64,000 nt of DNA from Notamacropus eugenii (Eukaryota > Chordata > Mammalia > Diprotodontia > Macropodidae): positions 392,916,853-392,980,852 of the forward strand of contig NC_092872.1 of NCBI RefSeq assembly GCF_028372415.1, in the 5' to 3' direction. The notes beneath the pieces are model-generated. The model was not told where the DNA came from and made no database searches. It saw only the letters and a program-made list of their open reading frames with translations. Position numbers and translations under genes: made by a program. Of the stretch, positions 1-13,266 are shown piece after piece; the stretch's first letter is position 1; the number at the start of each line of letters is the position of its first letter.

Positions 1-164
1 AAGAAGAACAACAAATACATTTGTATGTGTATACATACATCATTGCTTGGACCACCTGGCTACATCACACAAATTTTTATATACATACATAGACACATGC
101 ATTACTATAAGCACATTTGTATGTATACATACATATGTACAGACACTCAGGCACATGTGAGTGT

Positions 165-166
<2 letters not shown>

Positions 167-206
<40 letters not shown>
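167..206. repeat. (GT)n microsatellite
   Basis: About 20 uninterrupted GT units, preceded from about position 60 by an alternating ATAC/ATGT-rich tract. This alternating purine-pyrimidine DNA gives rise to the spurious reading frames seen here on both strands. No gene signal surrounds it. Confidence 0.95.
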
Positions 207-207
<1 letters not shown>

Positions 208-589
208 GTATCTGGGTCCAGGAATGAATAGAAAGCAGAGATCTGGCAACATTTCTTATAAAAAAAATACTGTAAAGTGCTTCCAAGAATGTTAAATTAG
301 TTACTTCTGCAGAGCCCAACTTTGAAAATACTAGCTTACTCTCTCATAACAAATAGTCTAACATCATGATTTCAAAAGAATCATTGCTCCAAGCAACCCA
401 TAGAACATTAGAAAGATATTCATAGGGCTCAAACAGGCTATAAAATATTACAAAAAAGTAACATATGCAAGAAGAAACATAAAATCAGATAGAAAGCAGA
501 AAATTGTGGGAAAATATATAGATAGTTTAACAGATAGCAGTTTCATATCTAAAATTTATGAATAAGGTGTATATTTATGAATCAATAAA

Positions 590-705
590 ATAAAACTAGT
601 GCTTACTACATGTTACATATTGTGCAAAGGATTAAGTATACAGATACAAGTGAGCAAGACAGTCATTGTCTTCAAGAATCTTACCTTCAATTTTGGGAGG
701 ATAAT
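590..705 (+). repeat. Ancient MIR/L2-tail type fragment
   Basis: The stretch reads like the common mammalian motif for 'gtgcttactatgtgccagg', followed by a 'tacaaa...acag' segment and 'cttcaag...ctta', which occurs in old MIR/L2-related repeats. It is strongly diverged and the exact family is not certain. Confidence 0.4.
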
Positions 706-794
706 ATGGGTAGTGATGACAGGGAATAAATATTTTGAGAGAAGTTAGAGTGAATGTGGATCAAAAATATGGGGCAGCAAAATCCTTATCAAAT

Positions 795-1010
795 ATTCTG
801 GTGCAGTGCATAGTCAGCTTTAGAAGCAGAAGGACTTGATCTCAAATCTAGTGTCAGACAAATACTGATTTTGTGACACTGGACAAGCCACCTTAAACTC
901 TGTGATCCTCAAACAACTCTCTAAGAAAGACACACAAGCTGGAGATGGAATGATGCCTTGCATTTGCAGTTTCCTCATCTGGAAGTTCTCTAAGTAAATA
1001 AAATCACAAT
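795..1010 (+). mobile_element. tRNA-derived marsupial SINE
   Basis: The order of motifs matches a marsupial SINE: a 'gtgcagtgcatag' head, a 'gacttgatctcaaatct' B-box-like part, a 'gtgacactggacaagcca' segment, then a distinctive 3' body with 'gtttcctcatctggaagttc'. SINEs are transcribed by RNA polymerase III and moved by LINE machinery. This copy is moderately diverged. The subfamily (WSINE/Mar type) is inferred from memory. Confidence 0.7.
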
Positions 1011-1189
1011 CCCAGTCCATATTCCCTATCTCAGAACTGGAGATGGCTAGAGTGAGGGGGGGATTAAGTAATGGCATGGAGAAGTGCAGGGATTGGATTA
1101 CTAGATCAGGGATAATTCTAATTGAAGGAGCATCCTCCATTTGGAGCCGATGGTTGCAGGGCTTTATTGTATTGTGGGATGTTTCAGTA

Positions 1190-1426
1190 GATAATGTCAG
1201 ATCTGAAGTCAAGAAGACTTACATTCCTGAATTCAAACATACCTCCAGCACTTAGCTGTTTGAACCAGGGCAACTCATTTAATCCTCTTTGCCTCAGTTC
1301 TTCATGTATAAGATGAGTTGGAGAAGGAAATTTAAAACCACTCCAGTATCTTTGCCAAGAACACTGCAAATTGGAGTCAGGAAGAGTAGGACATGACTGA
1401 AATGACTGCACAAGAACAACAGATGT
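1190..1426 (+). mobile_element. Marsupial SINE, second copy
   Basis: The body contains 'gaattcaaacatacctccag', 'cttagctgtttgaaccaggg' and 'tttgcctcagttcttcatg', followed by 'gatgagttggagaaggaaa' and 'actccagtatctttgccaag'. It ends with 'gtaggacatgactgaaatgac' and an AAC-rich tail. That is the order seen in the abundant marsupial SINE carrying the 'ccaagaaaac...gactgaa' 3' end. It abuts the HAL1 tail that starts near 1434. Confidence 0.75.
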
Positions 1427-1433
1427 TGTATTT

Positions 1434-4004
1434 TATTTTTGATTATTTTTTTAATTTATTTTTTAAAATTTATTTATTTAACCTTTAACATTCATTTTCA
1501 CAAAATTTTGGGTTCCAAATTTTCTCCCCATTTGTTCCCTCCCCACATCCCAAAACACTGAGCATTCTGATTGCCCCTATCACCAATCTGCCCTCTCTTC
1601 TATCATCCCTCCCTTCCCTTCTCCCCATCTTCTCGTTTGTCCTGTAGGGCCAGATAACTTTCTATACCCCATTATCTGTATTTCTTATTTCTTAGTAGCA
1701 AGAACAGTACTTGACAGTTTTTCCTATAACTTTGAGTCCCAACTTCTCTTCATCACTCCCTCCCCACCCATTCCCTTTGGGAAGGCAAGCAATTCAATAT
1801 AGGCCATATCTGTGTAGTTTTGCAAATGACTTCCATAATAGTCGTGTTGTGTAAGATTAACTATATTTCCCTCCATCCTATCCTCCCCCCCTTGTTCTAT
1901 TCTCCCTTTTGATCCTGTCCATCCCCAAGAGTGCTGACTTCAGATTACTCCCTCCTCCCATTGCCCTACCATCCATCATTCCCCCCCCCACCCTGCTTAT
2001 CCCCTTCTCCCTCACTTTCCTGTATTGTAAGATAAGTTTTCACACCAAAATGAGTGTGCATTTTATTCCTTCCTTGAGTCAAATGTGATGAGAGTAAACT
2101 TCATGTTTTTCTCTCACCTCCCCTCTTTTTCCCTCCACTAAAAAGTCTTTTGCGTGCCTTTTTTTGAGAGAGATAATTTGCCCCATTCCATTTCTCCCTT
2201 TCTCCTCCCAATGTATTTCTCTCTCACTGCTTGATTTCATTTTTTTTAAAGATATGATACCCTCCTCTTCAGTTCCCTCTGTGCACTCTGTCTCTATGTG
2301 TGTGTGCGTGTGCGTGTACATGTGTGTGTGTGTTATCCCCCCCTGTACGCAGATGCTAAATAGTTTCAAGAGTTACAAATATTGTCTTTCCATGTAGGAA
2401 TGTAAACAGTTCAACTTTTGTAAAGTCCCTTATAACTTCTCTTTGCTATTTACTTTTTCATGCCTCTCTTCATTCTTGTGTTTGAAAGTCAAATTTTCTT
2501 TTCAGCTCTGGTCTTTTCATCAAGAATGCTTGAAAGTCCTCTATTTCATTGAAAGACCAATTTTTCCCCTGAAGTATTATATTCAGTTTTGCTGGGTAGG
2601 TGATTCTTGGTTTTAGTCCTAGTTCCTTTGACTTCTAGAATATCCTATTCCACGCCCTTTGATCCCTTAATGTGGAAGCTGCTAGATCTTGTGTTATCCT
2701 GATTGTATTTCCACAATACTTGAATTATTTCTTTCTAGCTGCTTGCAATATTTTATCCTTGATCTGGGAACTCTGGAATTTGGCCACAATTTTCCTAGGA
2801 GTTTCTCTTTTTGGATCTCTATCAGACGGTGATCTGTGGATTCCTTGAATACTTATTTTGCCCTCTGATTCTAGAATCTCAGGGCAGTTTTCCTTGATAA
2901 TTTCATGAAAGATGATATCTAGGCTCTTTTTTTTGATCCTGGCTTTCAGATAGGCCCATAATTTTTAAATTGTCTCTCCTGGATCTATTCTCCAGGTCAG
3001 TTGTTTTTCCAATAAGATATTTCACATTCTCTTCCATTTTTTCATTCTTTTGGTTTTGTTTTGTGATTTCTTGGTTTCTCATAAAGTCATTAGCCTCCAT
3101 CTGTTCCATTCTAATTTTGAAAGAACTATTTTCTTCAGTGAGCTTTTGGACCTCCTTTTCCATTTGGCTAATTCTGCTTTTTAAAGCGCTCTTCTCCTCA
3201 TTGGCTTTTTGAACCTCTTTTGCCAATTGAGTTAGCCTATTCTTCAAGGTGTTATTTTCTTCAGCGTTTTTTGGGGTCTCCTTTAGCAAGGTGTTGACCT
3301 GCTTTTCATGCTTTTCTTGCATCTCTCTCATTTCTCTTCCCAGTTTTTCCCCCACCTCTCTAACTTGATTTTCAAAATCCTTTTTGAGCTCTTCCATGGC
3401 CTGATACAGAAGCTTTGACTTCTGTGTCTTTCCCTAATGGTTAGCCTTGTTCTTCCTTATCTGAAAGGAAGGGAGGAGATACCTGTTCACCAAGAAAGTA
3501 ACCTTCAATAGTCTTATTTTTTTTCCCTTTTCTGGGCATTTTCCCAGCCAGTGACTTGACTTCTGAGTGTCCTCTCCACACCCACCATGCCTCCAGATCC
3601 GCCCAGCTAACACTTGGGGTCTGAGATTCAAATGCTTCTCCTCAGCCTCAGGGCTTTGGGCTGGGGCAGGGCTGCTATTCAGTGTGAGATTAAGTTCAGG
3701 TGTTCGCATGGGGGCAGGGCCGCCTCACAGGGCTCATTTCTCTCAGGAGATTTATGAGGAGACCTTCAACAATGGATCTGGGCTCCTGCCTGCTTAGGGA
3801 GCCCCTGTCTGCTGCTGCCTTTGCTGCTGCCTCCCGAGGGGACCTGACATATGGGAGACCCCCCCACTCCCCTCTAGGTCAGCCAAAGAGACCCTCTCAC
3901 CAACCCTTGCCACCTGTGGGTGGAGGTCCTTGCGTGGCTGCTGGAGATTCTGTCCCTGAAGCCTGCTCGGATCTGCTCCTCTTGGTGCCACGTAGCCAAG
4001 GCCT
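1434..4004 (-). mobile_element. HAL1 (half-L1) copy A, 5' truncated
   Basis: Read on the minus strand this element runs from a truncated 5' UTR (near 4004) through an ORF1 remnant (about 3539-2458) into a purine-rich region of about 1 kb. It ends in the L1-like terminus with an AAATA-type tail near 1440. No ORF2-derived motif occurs, so it is a HAL1 and not a 5'-truncated L1. A T-rich duplication (about 1434-1446 and 4005-4017, one mismatch) flanks it. An imperfect (TG)n lies at 2296-2332, at the same internal place as in the other HAL1 copies. The ORF1 C-terminal part carries two stops that copy F also has. Confidence 0.85.
2458..3539 (-). pseudogene. HAL1-A ORF1 remnant (L1 ORF1p-like)
   Basis: The best-preserved part is a 164-codon open stretch (3397-2903) starting MEELKKDFENQV. 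It shows the long heptad-repeat coiled coil that trimerises L1 ORF1p, then the start of the RRM-like domain (RRDNLKIMGL). A lysine-rich N-terminus similar to MPRKGKK lies near 3539 in another frame. The C-terminal domain follows after frameshifts and ends near 2458. ORF1p is an RNA-binding chaperone of the LINE ribonucleoprotein. The span of 1082 nt is not a multiple of three, so indels are present and no protein can be made from it. Confidence 0.85.
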
Positions 4005-4101
4005 GTTTTTAATTATTTTGATAAATATTTCCCTATTACATTTTTTTTAGTGTAGGCAGCACTTTGGACTATTCCCCTGGCCTCAAGTTTGACACCTCTG
4101 G
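4005..4101 (-). mobile_element. hAT (Charlie-like) DNA transposon end
   Basis: On the minus strand the sequence begins CAGAGGTGTCAAACTTGAGG, which resembles the CAG-GGTGTCAAACT terminal inverted repeat common in hAT/Charlie elements. It is followed by an AAATATTT-rich interior. Only this end is visible; HAL1 copy A begins directly at its inner side. Confidence 0.5.
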
Positions 4102-4339
4102 TACAGTAGATAGGTCACATTTTTTTTTAATAAATTTGAAGTTTCACTAACTTCAACAATGCTATTAAAATATACTTTGGTTTGTTTAAAGTAATAAAAG
4201 ATAAAAGAAGCTCATCAATGTAAGTTTTTCAGAGTTAACACAGCATAAAATGGCTTTTTTTTATTGTTGTGCAAAATAAATGAGAATAAACAATAGTCAA
4301 AATATTAACGTTTAATTGAAGGAATGTATTTAAAATAAG

Positions 4340-4450
4340 TTCTATAAAGTACGTATTCTTGGCCTTTTTCAAGGACCCCATTAGCAGTCTAGTGAACTCT
4401 ATGGACCCTCTCTCATAATAATGTTGAGAAATGCAAATAAAGCTCTTCAT
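4340..4450. mobile_element. Second hAT-like fragment
   Basis: The stretch 'tcaaggaccccattagcagt' with 'ctctatggaccctctctca' and 'taataatg' resembles the interior of a non-autonomous Charlie-like hAT repeat of mammals. It is short and old, and the assignment rests on one block of similarity. It might belong to the same old element as the fragment at 4005-4101. Confidence 0.4.
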
Positions 4451-4489
4451 GGCTCCATATCCAGCACTCTATCTACTGTGGAATCTATA

Positions 4490-4690
4490 TGCTCTTAAGG
4501 TTCAAATCAAATGTTATCTTCTTATTCCTACTCACACTTTACATACATTTTGTATCTACTGTGTATCTATGTATCCCATTTTTCCTCTATATTAAATAAT
4601 CCCTGTAATGTAAACTCCATTAGGGCAAGAAATATCATTTTTCAACTTCTCTTCTACTAGTGTCAGGCATAGAGTTGCCACTTGACAAGG
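4490..4690 (+). mobile_element. L2 LINE 3' end fragment
   Basis: The order of motifs follows the L2 3' UTR: 'gttcaaatcaaatgttatct', a pyrimidine-rich middle, then 'aaactccattagggcaag' and 'gtgtcaggcatagag'. L2 is a long-dead LINE in therian mammals. This copy is degraded, as expected for its age. Confidence 0.6.
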
Positions 4691-5470
4691 CCTGATTATT
4701 AAGTACCCTAATTGCCCATCTGATCCTCCACTCTGAACACATGTCTTGCTGTGCCCCTTCAATTCTTGACCATCTTTTAGTTGCTTTGAGCTTTCCATCT
4801 TGTCCTACTTTCCAATATTGCTTTGTAATTTGATCTTTTTCAACTGTGCTTCCTTGATCCCACTCTTTCTGTTTCCCCAACCCACCTACATCAACCTTGC
4901 TGTGCTACAGTAGAGATCAATTTCCTTAGTCTAATGTAGAAACTTTTCTCTAAAAAACTCCTTGATATATAACTCTGAAAGAAAATTCAATTTCTAAGCC
5001 CTTGGAGAAATGCCAATTTCTCTTTTGGCCAGAATGAAAATCACAGTGAAGAAAATCTCACAAAAAAGAGGCTCCTCTTGAGATTTTTTAACTTAATTTT
5101 CTACTCAAGATCTTTGGTCATTTCTTCTAAGTTCAAGTTTTTGAAATTTTGGAATTTTGGAATTTTGGAATTTTCCTTGAACCAATTCACAAATTATAAG
5201 CCTAAAATGTGTGCATGCCTATTTCCAAACTATGAAAATGCTGGTCACTTCTGACTGGATATTATTTCAGCAAGTGAAGTGGCAACTGAAATGAAGTGGC
5301 ACTAAATAAAATCTTGGAATATAAGCCAGGACCCAGATGGACTCTATCAACTTTCTCATCCAAACAAGATTAAAATAATACCTCAAGTCAAATCTTTGGC
5401 AATTTGGATCAAACAGAAGATCAGAAGTAAACATTTTTTCCAACCAAAGACAATTTAAGGAGTCTACAGG
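4691..5470. other. Stretch with no recognised gene
   Basis: No coding or repeat signature is clear. A 30-bp tandem of the unit 'ggaattttggaattttgg' type lies at about 5146-5175. The short frames here have no recognisable domain. Confidence 0.5.
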
Positions 5471-6478
5471 AGAGGTTTGTAACATGGGGAGGCACAGACC
5501 TTAAGCCAGGAACACCAGCAGTAGACCTTGGAAGCAATAATAGCAGCCTCAACAGCAGCAATGCTTCAGTCCAGAGGTAGCAAGGAGGTCGAACAACTAA
5601 TTAGAAAGAGACTGTAGGGTACCTTTGATGAAATAAATGGAAACTAGTACTGTTTAGCAACTCTGTTGGCCATAGGGAGGCCAGAATGTAATGTTTGCTA
5701 TTAGTCAAAGGGAGCAGAAGCCCTGTTCATAGTTCCAAGAGGACTACTAGTAGTTGTGGGTACAGGGCATCAGAGACCTTTTCTGGGTAAATTCCTGAGC
5801 TCAGGTCATGTCACATCACTTTGGAAAGATTGAAAGCTTGCAGACTCCCAGAACTAGTGCTATAAGCAACACAAAAAAAGAAACAAATAAAAACAGGAAC
5901 TTGGCACATTGCTCCCTCACAGCCAGGTACATAACACCAAACTTTAATATAAAGTTCAAAGTTAAAGAAAACAAAGTCTGAAAACATGAGCAAAAAGCAA
6001 ACTAAAACAAAATAAAATAAAATTTGTCCATAAAAAGCTACAACATTGTCAGGGAAGATCAAGACATGAATTTAGAAGAAGACAAAATGTGAAAAAAGGT
6101 ACAGGAAAAGTTTCAAAGAAAAATGCTAATTGGACCCAAGGCCAACAAGAATTCCTGGAAGAGTTAAAGAAAGAGATAAGAGTGTCAGAGGAAATGTTGA
6201 GAGAAACAATGAGAGTGATACAAGAAACTTGTGAAAAGAGAATTAATAGCTTGGTAAACAAGCACAAAAATATTGAAAAATATCACCTTGTAAAACAGAA
6301 TTCACCTAATAGTAAATGAGGAACAAAAATTCACTGAAAAAAAGAAATTTTTATGAAGCAGAATAGACCAAATGGAAAAGGAAGCACAAACATTTAATGA
6401 AGAGAACAATTCCTTAAATATTAGAACTGAGTGAGTAGAAGCTCCTGAATTCTTGAGGCATAAAGAAATAATAAAACA

Positions 6479-8415
<1,937 letters not shown>

Positions 8416-10399
8416 GAAATTATTAAACAAAGTCAATAGAATGAAAAATAGAAGAAAATGTGAAAATCTCATTAGGAAAAAACAACTAGGAAAATAGATC
8501 CAGAAATGATCATTTAAGAAATGATTTCTACTACTTGAAAGTCATGATTTTTTTTTAAAAAAAAAAAGAGCCTGGAGAGAATGTTTCTAGAAATTGTCAA
8601 GGAAAAGTGCCTCAGTGTCTCAGATTCAGAGGATAAAATAGATATTTAAAGAATCCACCAATAACCTCCTGAAAGATACCAAAAGTTAAACTCCCAGGAA
8701 TATTATAGCCAAATTTCAGAACTCCCAGGTTAATGAGAAAACGTTTCAAGCAACCAGAATCAATTCAAATATCATGGAACCATTCGTGATTTAGCAGCCT
8801 CTATATTAAAGGATCAGAGGTCTAGAAATATGATATTCTGGAGCCACAGAAGCTAGCACTGCAAGAAATAAAACCTAACTAGCAAAACTAAATATAACCT
8901 TTCACAGGAAAAATTGTTGTTTAATGAACTTGAAGACTTTCAAGAATGTCTGATGAAAATACTACAGGCAATAGAAAATTTGACAGTCAAAAGAAGACTC
9001 CAAAGAAGCATCGAAATGTAAACATGAAAGAGTTGGTAAGGACTTAATGGTTAAATTGATGATATGCCTGAATAGGATGACAAAATATTTAACACCTAAA
9101 AACTTAACCATTTTTGGATTAGTTAAAAGTCTACATAGACAGAGGGCATGTGTGTGAGTTGATTAAATTGAGATGATCTCCAAAAAGAGACTGTAGGTCT
9201 GAGAAAGAGGGATGTTCTTGTAGAATGGAGAAAAGAAAGTTAGAGTGGTGCAAATCATCTCATATAAAGGAGGAGTGCAAGGAAGAGACTATAGTATAGA
9301 GGGAAACAAGGGATGTGTTATAAGTAATGCTTGAACCTCACTTTCATTGGGAATTTCTTCAAAAAGGGAAGATATATACATACACTCAGTTGAGTGTAGA
9401 ATTTCATTTTACACAATAATGAGGTAGGAGGAGAAGGGGATAAGAAATATGGAAATTGTGGGTAGTGGGAGGGTGGATTGAGGGAGGCAGTTATTGGAAG
9501 CCAAAGAGACTTTTGAGGAGGGACAAGACAAAAAGAGAGAGAGAAGGATAAAAAGGAAAAAAAAAAAGATGGGATGGAGGGAAATGCACAGTTAGTGATA
9601 AAAACTGTTAATGTGAATGGAATGAGATAATCCATAGAAAAGAAGCAAAAAGTAAAATAGATGAGAAAAGAAAATTCAACAATATGTTATAAAAAAAACA
9701 CATGGGGAGCAAAAAGACACATACAGTTGAAAAGAAGGTCTGGACTGGAGCAGAGTCTGTGACGCTTCAGCTGAAGTGAAGAGGTCCAGGATGGAAATCA
9801 TGATCTCATACCAAATAATAGTGTAACTAGATATAATTTTATTTTTTTTAATTTTTCAAAATCTTTTTTTTTAGTTTTCAACACTCACTTCCATAAGATA
9901 TTGAGCTCCAACTTTTCTCCCCATCCCTCCCTCCCCCTACCCTAGGAAGGAGTATGATTTGATAAACGCTCTACATAGACATTCATGTTAAACCTATTCT
10001 CACATTAGTTATGTCATAAAGAAGAAGTAGAACCAATGGGAGAAACCACGAGAAAGAAGAAAAAAATGAGAGAGAGGAAAAGAGAGAGAGAGGTCAAATA
10101 ATATGTTTTGATCTTCAATCAGACTCAGTAGTTCTTTTTCTGGATATGGACAGCATTTTCCATCATGATTCTTGTGAAGTTGCTTGAGACGCTTGCCTAG
10201 CTAAGAACAGATAAGTCTTAGCAATGTTAGTCATTGCACAATGTGGCTGTTATTGTGTACAATCTACTCCTGGTTACGCTCACTTCATTCAACATCAGTC
10301 CATTTAAATCTTTCCAGGTTTTCCTGAAGTCTGCCTGCTCATCATTTCTTTTTTTTTTTAATTTTATTTTTCATTTTTTAGCACAGTTCATATCACATA

Positions 10400-11335
10400 A
10401 AATAATTCCAGCCTTTGGTCCATTGATACTTCTTTTTAAAGCATTTACAATATAGACCACAAAAGAATTTTTTTAGACATTAACCAACTGAGACACAAAT
10501 AATATTTATTTATGCTAACTTCACAAGCCCTGTCTCCACAGTATTACTAAGAGTTAAAGGACCCTAATTTATTGTTGGTCTAAAGTCAAGCCTAATAGCT
10601 TAATTTTACACTTAACCTCTGATGTTTCCTGTCAACAATCTATAATTTAATAGATCTGGTATTAAGCTTACAAACCTTTTGACTATAGGAAATTGCCACT
10701 AAGAGTAGGGACATTGTAGGGAACCAATATCTTCATGTTAGTTCCAGATAGGAGTAGATTGTCAAACTGCATTCAGTGAGGCTTAAAGTCTGCCAGATGT
10801 CCGTGGGGAATTTGAGTCAGGAGAATCTTACCTCAGCCCAGGCTGAACAGCTGATCTCCCACCCTCCCCATGAGATCACCTTTTTCATTTCATACCAGCA
10901 TCTCATAGGCTTACTGGCATCATGGATTGGAGGTTCAGACCACCTTTCTTGCTTTGCATACCTGGAGTTAGACTCAGAAGAACAGTCAATTAATACTCCT
11001 GTAGCATCTTAAAACAGCAAGTTCCAATAACCACGTTTCAAATATGACTATAATTTCACTTTTGCTAAGGAACATCTTTTGAGGCAAGTCTTAAGTGGCT
11101 TAAATGCCTTTCTATACATGTTCTAGTTCCTGATTAAATAGCAATCACAAAATCAAATTTACCATTTAAACCTTAACTTTTCTATCAATGCCAAATTTTA
11201 CCCTAGATTACCTTCCTCTAGGAAATTTAAACTAAAATTCTTTTCACCAAACTAAAGATGTTTTTGATTTATTCTCAGTAATTAATTCGGTCAATTGTTT
11301 TAATACTAGTTGCTTTTACATCACTTTGTAACATG
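10400..11335. mobile_element. LTR-like insert in HAL1-B (family unknown)
   Basis: This block of about 0.9 kb matches none of the LINE or SINE parts in the window and interrupts the 3' end of HAL1-B. Its size, an AATAAA with a downstream TGTG stretch on the minus strand, and its insertion into an interspersed repeat would suit a solo LTR fossil. Clear TG/CA ends and a target duplication could not be fixed, so it could be another kind of insert. Confidence 0.35.
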
Positions 11336-12288
11336 TCCAATTTTTCTCCCCATCACTCCTTTCGCCCTCGCTTCCTAATACCTGGCATTCTGATTACTGC
11401 TTCCCTGAATGTACTCTCCCTTCTATCACACCCCACCCTTTTCTTATTCTCATCTTCTCTCTTTTCTTGTAAGGCAATATAAATTTCTATACTCCATTCC
11501 CCTTATTTCTGATTATTTGCAATAAAAATTCTCAACATTCGTTGCTAATACTTTGAATTCCAGCTTCTCTTCCTCCCTCTCTTCCTACCCATCCCCAATG
11601 AAAAGGCAAGCAATTCAATACAGGCTAAATATGTGTCGTTTTGCAAAAGACTTCCACAATAATCATGTTGTGTAATACTAACTATATTTCTGTCCATTGT
11701 ACTCTATTGCCCCTTATTTTTTTAAATTTTTTATGCCCTCATTTGACCTTGTCCCTTCCAAAAAGTGTTTATTTCTAATTACTTCCTTCTCCCATTTGTC
11801 CTCCCTTCTATCATTCCCCTCACCACAATTGTCACCTCCTCCTCTACTTTCCAGTAGTGTAAGATAGATTTTCATATCAAATTTAGTGAGCATGTTATTC
11901 CCTCCTTCAGCCATATGTGGAGACAGTAGCTTCACTTTTCCCCTCTCCTCTTCTCCCTTTTCTCCTTGATTTAGCAAGATTTTTCTTATCTCTTTTGTGA
12001 GATACAGCCTGCTGCATTCCATTTCTTCCTTTCTCTTCCCAGTATTTTCCTCCCTCATCCCTTAATTTTTATTTTATTTTTGTGTGTGTGTGGACATCAT
12101 CTCTTCTGATTCAACACAACCTGTACTCTCTGTCTATATATGTGTATGTCTGGGTGTATGTACAATCCCTCCATCTACCCAAATACTGAGAAAAGATTCA
12201 AGAGTTATAAATATTTTCTTTCCATGTAGGAATGTAAACAATTCAGCTTTAGAAAGTCTTTTATTATTTCTCTTTCCTCTTTACTTTT

Positions 12289-13266
12289 TCATGCTTCTCT
12301 TGATTCTAGTATTGGAAAGTCAAATTTTCTATATGGTTCTGGTCTTTCCCTTAATATGAATGCTTTAAAGTCCTCTATATCATTAAATGACCATTTATTC
12401 TTTTGAAGTATTATGCTCAGTTTTGCTGGGTAGGTGATCTTGGTTTTAGTTCCAGTTCCTTTGACTTCGGAATATCCTATTCTAAGCCCTTTGATCACTT
12501 AGTGTTCAAACTGCCAGATCCTGTATTATCCTTATTGAATTTCCACAATACTCTAATTGTTTCTTTCTAGCTGTTTGCAGTATTTTCTCCTTGACCAGGG
12601 AACTCTGAAATTTAGCCCCAGTATTCCTAAGAGTTTCTCTGTTCTGCTCTCTTTCAGGAGGTGATCAGTGGATTCTTTCAATATTTATTTTGCCCTCTGA
12701 TTTTAGAATATCAGGACAGTTTTCCCTGATAAATTCATGGAAAATAATGTCTAGGCTCTTTTTTTGATCATGGCTTTCAGATAGTCCCATAATTTTTAAA
12801 TTGTCTCTCTTGGATCTATTTTCCAGTCCAGTTGTTTTTCCAATGAGATATTTCACATTATCTTCCATTTTTTCATTCTTTTGGTTTTGTTTCATGATTT
12901 CTTGGTTTCTCATAAAGTCATTAGCCTCCATCTGTTCCATTCTAATTTTTAAAGAACTATTTTCTTCGGTGAACTTTTGAACTTCCTTTTCCATTTGGCT
13001 AATTCTGCTTTTTAAAATCTCTTTCTCCTAGTTGGATTTTTGGACCTTTTTTTCCAATTGAGTTAGCCTCTTTTTAAAAGTATTATTTTCCTCAGCATTT
13101 TTTTGGTTCTCCAGTTTAAGTTCCCTTTGGAAACCCTGGAGGCAGGGGCCTTGACTTCCTCTGACAGTGTGCCTTGTTCTTCCTCATCTGAAAAGATGGA
13201 AGGAAACACCTGTTCACCAAGAAAGTAACCTTCTATGGTCTTATTTTTTTCCCTTTTTTTGGGCAT
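12289..13266 (-). pseudogene. HAL1-B ORF1 remnant
   Basis: The N-terminus MPKKREKNKTIEGYFLGEQ (13266 downward) corresponds to MPRKGKKNKTVESYFLGEQ of copy F. The coiled-coil and RRM-like part is open at 12994-12665 (EENSSLKIRMEQMEANDF, NLKIMGLSES). The C-terminal part (KITYPAKLSIILQ) is open at 12498-12289 and ends SREA before the stop. Relative to copy F, part of the N-terminal and coiled-coil region is missing near 13100. Several frame changes make it non-coding. Confidence 0.85.

Noticed and set aside
25-319. Overlapping frames of 68-80 codons on both strands
   Set aside because: They are made by the GT/CA microsatellite and flanking alternating sequence; Val-Cys and Thr-His repeats are typical artefacts.
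5146-5175. Short tandem of a GGAATTTT unit
   Set aside because: Only about three units; it is too short to be a satellite and has no neighbours of the same kind.
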